Below, in pieces: positions 7,165 to 8,678 of a stretch of DNA of 8,678 nucleotides (positions are counted from its first letter, which is position 1; every line of letters starts with the position of its first letter). The translations under genes were made by a program, and so were the position numbers. Under the pieces are notes generated by a model that was not told where the DNA came from, ran no database searches, and saw only the letters and a list, made by a program, of their open reading frames with translations. Origin of the DNA: JANXVY01 sp038329675 (GTDB taxonomy: Bacteria; Pseudomonadota; Alphaproteobacteria; Rhizobiales; Hyphomicrobiaceae). The stretch covers positions 1 to 8,678 of the forward strand of contig JBBQNE010000137.1 of NCBI GenBank assembly GCA_038329675.1. The letters are read 5' to 3'.

Positions 7165-8082
7165 TTACGGTTTTGCTTGCCACGCGGCACTATGCAGATT
7201 GCGGGACAGGTGCTCGATGAAGGCGCGGGTCTTGGCTGGCGGATGTCGGCCAGCTTGATAGACGGCATGGATGCCATTCATTGAGACGGTGGGATGGTCC
7301 AGAACCAAGCTGGTGAGCGCGCCACACGCGATCTCTCGGTGGGCTAGGAAGGTTGGCACGTAGGCGATGCCTTGTCCCGCAACGGCGGCTGCAACGAGGG
7401 CTTCGCTGCTGCTTGAACGCAGGTTGCCCGAGACTGGAACTGAAATCGCGCCGCGAGGCCCGAAGTGCCAGTGCCCGATGCCGCCGGTTCGCTCTGAAAG
7501 CGTGTAGCAAAGGCAGTTGTGCGACGAGAGTTCAGAGATGCCACCGGGCGTGCTGTGGCGAGCAAGATAGTCGGGGGCAGCGACCACAACTGTTGGGCAG
7601 TCGCAAAGGCGGCGAGCGATCAGCGCGCTATCGGGCATCGTGCCGATACGGACGACGACATCCCAGCCCTCCTCGACGATATCGACCCGGCGATCGTTCA
7701 ACCCAAGATCGACAATGATGTTCGGGTGGGCGCCTGTAAACGCCGCAATCAACGGAGCCACCTCTCGAACACCAAACGCTACAGGCGCGTTGAGGCGGAT
7801 CGTTCCGCGGACCTCTAAAGTTTCTGCAGACGCGGCTGCGTCGGCGTCCTCAACGTCGGCCAGGATGCGCGTTGCGGCTTCTAGGTAGTTGCGGCCGACT
7901 TCCGTCAGCGTAACGCGGCGCGTAGTCCTGTGGAGTAGCTTCGCGCCCAGACGGGCTTCAAGAGAAGCCATATGTTTCGTCGCCATGGTCTGTGACATGT
8001 CGAGGGCCCGGGCCGCCGCCGAGAGACTACCGAGTGAGGCAACTTTGACAAAGACGGTCAGCCCGGTCAGGCGGTCAAGCAT
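7165..8082 (-). CDS. LysR-family transcriptional regulator
   Basis: This 305-residue DNA-binding regulator has the usual LysR-type length and layout. The N-terminal winged helix-turn-helix (about 1-62) includes FVKVASLGSLSAAARALDMS and the wing segment KLLHRTTRRVTLTEVG. A linker helix follows (about 63-88), then the periplasmic-binding-protein-like effector domain (about 92-295), of the kind found in CrgA-like regulators. The effector domain contains two Cys-x-Cys pairs, Cys160/Cys162 and Cys190/Cys192, plus Cys253. ATG 8082 is chosen because MLDRLTGLTVFVKV matches the normal family start; GTG codons at 8088 and 8097 would add only a few residues. The gene is divergent from the doxX-like gene with 131 bases between the starts, the typical arrangement in which a LysR protein controls its neighbour and itself. 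The effector is unknown. Confidence 0.95.
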   Translation of the reverse strand: MLDRLTGLTVFVKVASLGSLSAAARALDMSQTMATKHMASLEARLGAKLLHRTTRRVTLTEVGRNYLEAATRILADVEDADAAASAETLEVRGTIRLNAPVAFGVREVAPLIAAFTGAHPNIIVDLGLNDRRVDIVEEGWDVVVRIGTMPDSALIARRLCDCPTVVVAAPDYLARHSTPGGISELSSHNCLCYTLSERTGGIGHWHFGPRGAISVPVSGNLRSSSSEALVAAAVAGQGIAYVPTFLAHREIACGALTSLVLDHPTVSMNGIHAVYQAGRHPPAKTRAFIEHLSRNLHSAAWQAKP

Positions 8083-8213
8083 AAGCACACATCTCACACC
8101 GCTGGTGGGATCTTATAACCGAATTGGGCATCTTATCAAACTCAGGCTAACCGACAATATGGCCTGTACTCAAGCCAACCTGCGGCTTGAAAAACTTGTT
8201 TTTGGAGACTGCC
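8083..8213. promoter_or_regulatory. Shared lysR/doxX control region with repeated ATCTTAT
   Basis: The 131 bases between the two divergent starts should hold both promoters and the LysR operator. ATCTTAT occurs at 8110-8116 and 8130-8136, 20 bases apart, or about two helical turns, each preceded by a GGG. TTATCA (8133-8138) and CAATAT (8155-8160) are a weak -35/-10-like pair for doxX with 16 bases between. The doxX ribosome binding site GGAG stands at 8203-8206. The operator assignment is inferred from layout and repeat only. Confidence 0.4.
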
Positions 8214-8648
8214 ATGACCGACATTCGCTCTGCCGACCTTGCCGCAACGCTGCTCCGTGTCACGATGGGGATCATGTTTCTCGCCCACGGGCTGCTGCTT
8301 AAAGTGATGACATTTGGCCTCGCTGGCACGGTCGCTTACTTCCAGAGCATCGGGTTCCCAGCATCCGTTGCTTACGCCGTGATCGGCGCGGAAATCATTG
8401 GTGGGCTTGCACTCATTGTTGGCTTTCATTCACGCTGGGTCGCGCTAATGCTCGTTCCGCTGATGCTCGGCGCGTTGATGCAGCATGTCGGCAACGGCTG
8501 GGTGTTTTCCGCCAAGAACGGTGGCTGGGAGTTCCCGGCGTTTTGGACGGTCGCGCTGTTCGTGCAGGCCTTGCTCGGTGACGGTGCCTATTCCATCAGC
8601 GGCGACCGCGCTGATGTTAAAATGCGCACCGCACGCAACGCGGCGTGA
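8214..8648 (+). CDS. DoxX-family integral membrane protein
   Basis: This 144-residue inner membrane protein has four predicted membrane segments at about 11-31, 50-70, 75-92 and 106-125, matching the DoxX/DUF417-like fold in length and topology. Family-type stretches are LLRVTMGIMFLAHGLLLKV (13-31), AYFQSIGFPA (41-50), GAEIIGGLALIVGF (58-71), NGWVFS (94-99) and GGWEFPAFW (103-111), followed by ALLGDGAYS. The family was named for a subunit of an archaeal terminal quinol oxidase; in bacteria members are linked to redox and thiol stress, but the biochemical role of most is unproven. ATG 8214 is preferred because GGAG lies 7 bases upstream and the family start fits; an in-frame TTG at 8187 would add nine residues across that site. 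It is probably controlled by the divergent LysR regulator. The last 30 bases of the window show no further gene. Confidence 0.92.
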   Translation: MTDIRSADLAATLLRVTMGIMFLAHGLLLKVMTFGLAGTVAYFQSIGFPASVAYAVIGAEIIGGLALIVGFHSRWVALMLVPLMLGALMQHVGNGWVFSAKNGGWEFPAFWTVALFVQALLGDGAYSISGDRADVKMRTARNAA

Positions 8649-8678
8649 ACTTTCACGGTTTGGATGACCTAAGGACGT

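Noticed and set aside
8083..8097. GTG starts upstream of the lysR ATG
   Set aside because: MLDRLTGLTVFVKV is the usual LysR-type start; the few extra residues are not family-like.
8187..8213. TTG start adding nine residues to the DoxX protein
   Set aside because: ATG 8214 has GGAG at the right spacing and gives the normal family N-terminus.

Overview
The window is a GC-rich bacterial chromosome segment, most likely from an alphaproteobacterium. The main evidence is the signal recognition particle protein Ffh, whose G4 region reads TRADGDGRGGAAL and whose C-terminus carries a Gly/Pro/Leu tail. The ribosomal protein S16 sequence also fits. A lineage near Sphingomonadales or Rhodospirillales is possible, but the sequence alone does not settle it.

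Layout. Positions 1-3793 (minus strand) hold the N-terminal 1264 codons of a very large RTX-type (hemolysin-type calcium-binding) secreted protein. Its C-terminus lies beyond the left edge. A 358-base gene-free stretch (3794-4151) separates it from a divergently read block on the plus strand: a glutathione S-transferase-like protein (4152-4790), a possible 26-residue small ORF built on a three-copy 12-base repeat (4790-4870), ffh (4877-6538) and rpsP (6705-7058). A clear intrinsic terminator at 7123-7156 ends this block. To its right is a divergent pair: a LysR-family regulator on the minus strand (7165-8082) and a DoxX-family membrane protein on the plus strand (8214-8648).

How the parts relate. 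ffh (co-translational targeting) and rpsP (30S subunit) are housekeeping neighbours that in many proteobacteria are followed by rimM, trmD and rplS. Here a strong terminator and the lysR/doxX pair follow rpsP instead. The LysR/DoxX arrangement is the usual regulator-target layout and suggests a small redox- or stress-related module. The RTX protein is probably exported by a type I secretion system, but no transporter genes are visible.

I see no RNA genes, insertion sequences, CRISPR array or phage genes, and no convincing new multi-gene system. The least expected items are the overlapping MPIR-repeat small ORF ahead of ffh, the mosaic RTX protein with a 92-residue tandem repeat, and the interrupted ribosomal protein cluster.
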